In this document: in pieces, positions 13,087 through 13,317 of the stretch
How positions within the stretch are numbered: the stretch's first letter is position 1
How the letters are laid out: the number at the start of each line of letters is the position of its first letter
Assembly: GCA_031257135.1 (NCBI GenBank)
Contig: JAIRPH010000078.1
Coordinates: forward strand, 1-13,317
Length of the DNA stretch: 13,317 nucleotides
Reading direction: 5' to 3'
Origin: Spirochaetaceae bacterium
Lineage (GTDB): Bacteria; Spirochaetota; Spirochaetia; Treponematales; Breznakiellaceae
Notes under the pieces: model-generated
The model's input: the letters and a program-made list of their open reading frames with translations, nothing else
Databases searched by the model: none
Told to the model about the DNA's origin: nothing
Made by a program: the position numbers and the translations under genes

Positions 13087-13317
13087 TCAAAGATGCTCGG
13101 TCAGGAAGGCTTGAGCGGCGTCAGCGGCGGCGTCAGCGTCTGAGCCGTCGAAGCTGAGTTTGATTTCCTCGCCGACTTTGACCCGCATCTTCATTAGGGC
13201 GAGCAGTTTTTTGCCGTCGCAACTGTCCGAGCCTCGGGAAATGGTCACCCCGCTGTCGAATTCCTGCAATTTTTTGACGAATAATCCCGCGGGTCTCGCG
13301 TGGATTCCCAAAGGATC
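13087..13317 (-). CDS. ptsH: Phosphocarrier protein HPr, N-terminus beyond the window
   Basis: A small cytoplasmic protein that accepts phosphate from enzyme I and passes it to PTS EIIA proteins. The frame is open to the right edge and reads 'DPLGIHARPAGLFVKK'; the first 10 or so residues are missing. The histidine in 'GIHARPAG' matches phospho-His15. An ungapped alignment by eye with Bacillus subtilis HPr from this histidine onward puts Lys in the place of Ser46, the residue HPr kinase phosphorylates in Gram-positive bacteria ('DGKKLLALM' against 'LKSIMGVM'). The rest, 'VKVGEEIKLSFDGSDADAA', matches the last strand and helix of the fold. TGA is at 13089-13087. The ptsI gene follows after 98 bp. 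The TTG at 13311 that could be read as a start is internal, because the conserved N-terminal strand lies upstream. Confidence 0.95.
   Translation of the reverse strand, partial: DPLGIHARPAGLFVKKLQEFDSGVTISRGSDSCDGKKLLALMKMRVKVGEEIKLSFDGSDADAAADAAQAFLTEHL

Noticed and set aside
1..13317. Defence system, prophage, insertion sequence or CRISPR array
   Set aside because: No transposase, integrase, nuclease pair, terminal inverted repeat or regularly spaced direct repeat array was seen; genes are housekeeping, transport and regulation.

Overview
The window holds 11 complete genes, two partial genes at its edges, and short intergenic gaps (none over about 200 bases). Composition is close to 50% GC with clear bacterial Shine-Dalgarno (SD) sites. 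There is no rRNA, tRNA, mobile element or CRISPR array. My best guess is a spirochaete of the Treponema type, perhaps one of the mid-GC gut treponemes. This rests on general impression (short minus-strand operons, an HD-GYP protein, a lone HPr/enzyme I pair, a glycolipid-type glycosyltransferase), not on a marker gene, so it is low confidence.

Layout: Bases 1-165 (+) are the C-terminal tail of a TroA/BtuF-like periplasmic binding protein. A minus-strand operon converges on it, running from about 4613 down to 196: degenerate HD-GYP protein, CorC/HlyC-type membrane protein with CBS domains, SAM methyltransferase, GT4 glycosyltransferase. It starts at an extended -10 promoter with three helically phased CTGATA repeats just upstream. 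Next, a DeoR-family regulator (4744-5505, -) stands back to back with a sodium:solute symporter (5691-7154, +). The shared 185-bp region carries a perfect 12+12 bp inverted repeat over the probable symporter -10 box. A long stem-loop follows the symporter.

A plus-strand operon (7292-10483) encodes a lipid-type GT4 glycosyltransferase, a minimal DEAD-box-family helicase with DEGD in motif II, and pyrroline-5-carboxylate reductase (proC). Converging on it is a minus-strand cluster, read from the right edge: HPr (partial), enzyme I (ptsI) and a Cof-type HAD phosphatase. HPr keeps the phospho-histidine but has Lys where Ser46 would be.

Functionally this is mostly housekeeping and regulation: PTS phosphorelay, sugar or other solute uptake under a DeoR repressor, glycolipid or glycan synthesis, and a signalling-like HD-GYP protein that has lost several metal ligands. 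I found no clearly new multi-gene system. The best leads are the symporter operator palindrome, the phased repeat array before the HD-GYP operon, the degenerate HD-GYP active site, and the HPr Ser46 replacement.
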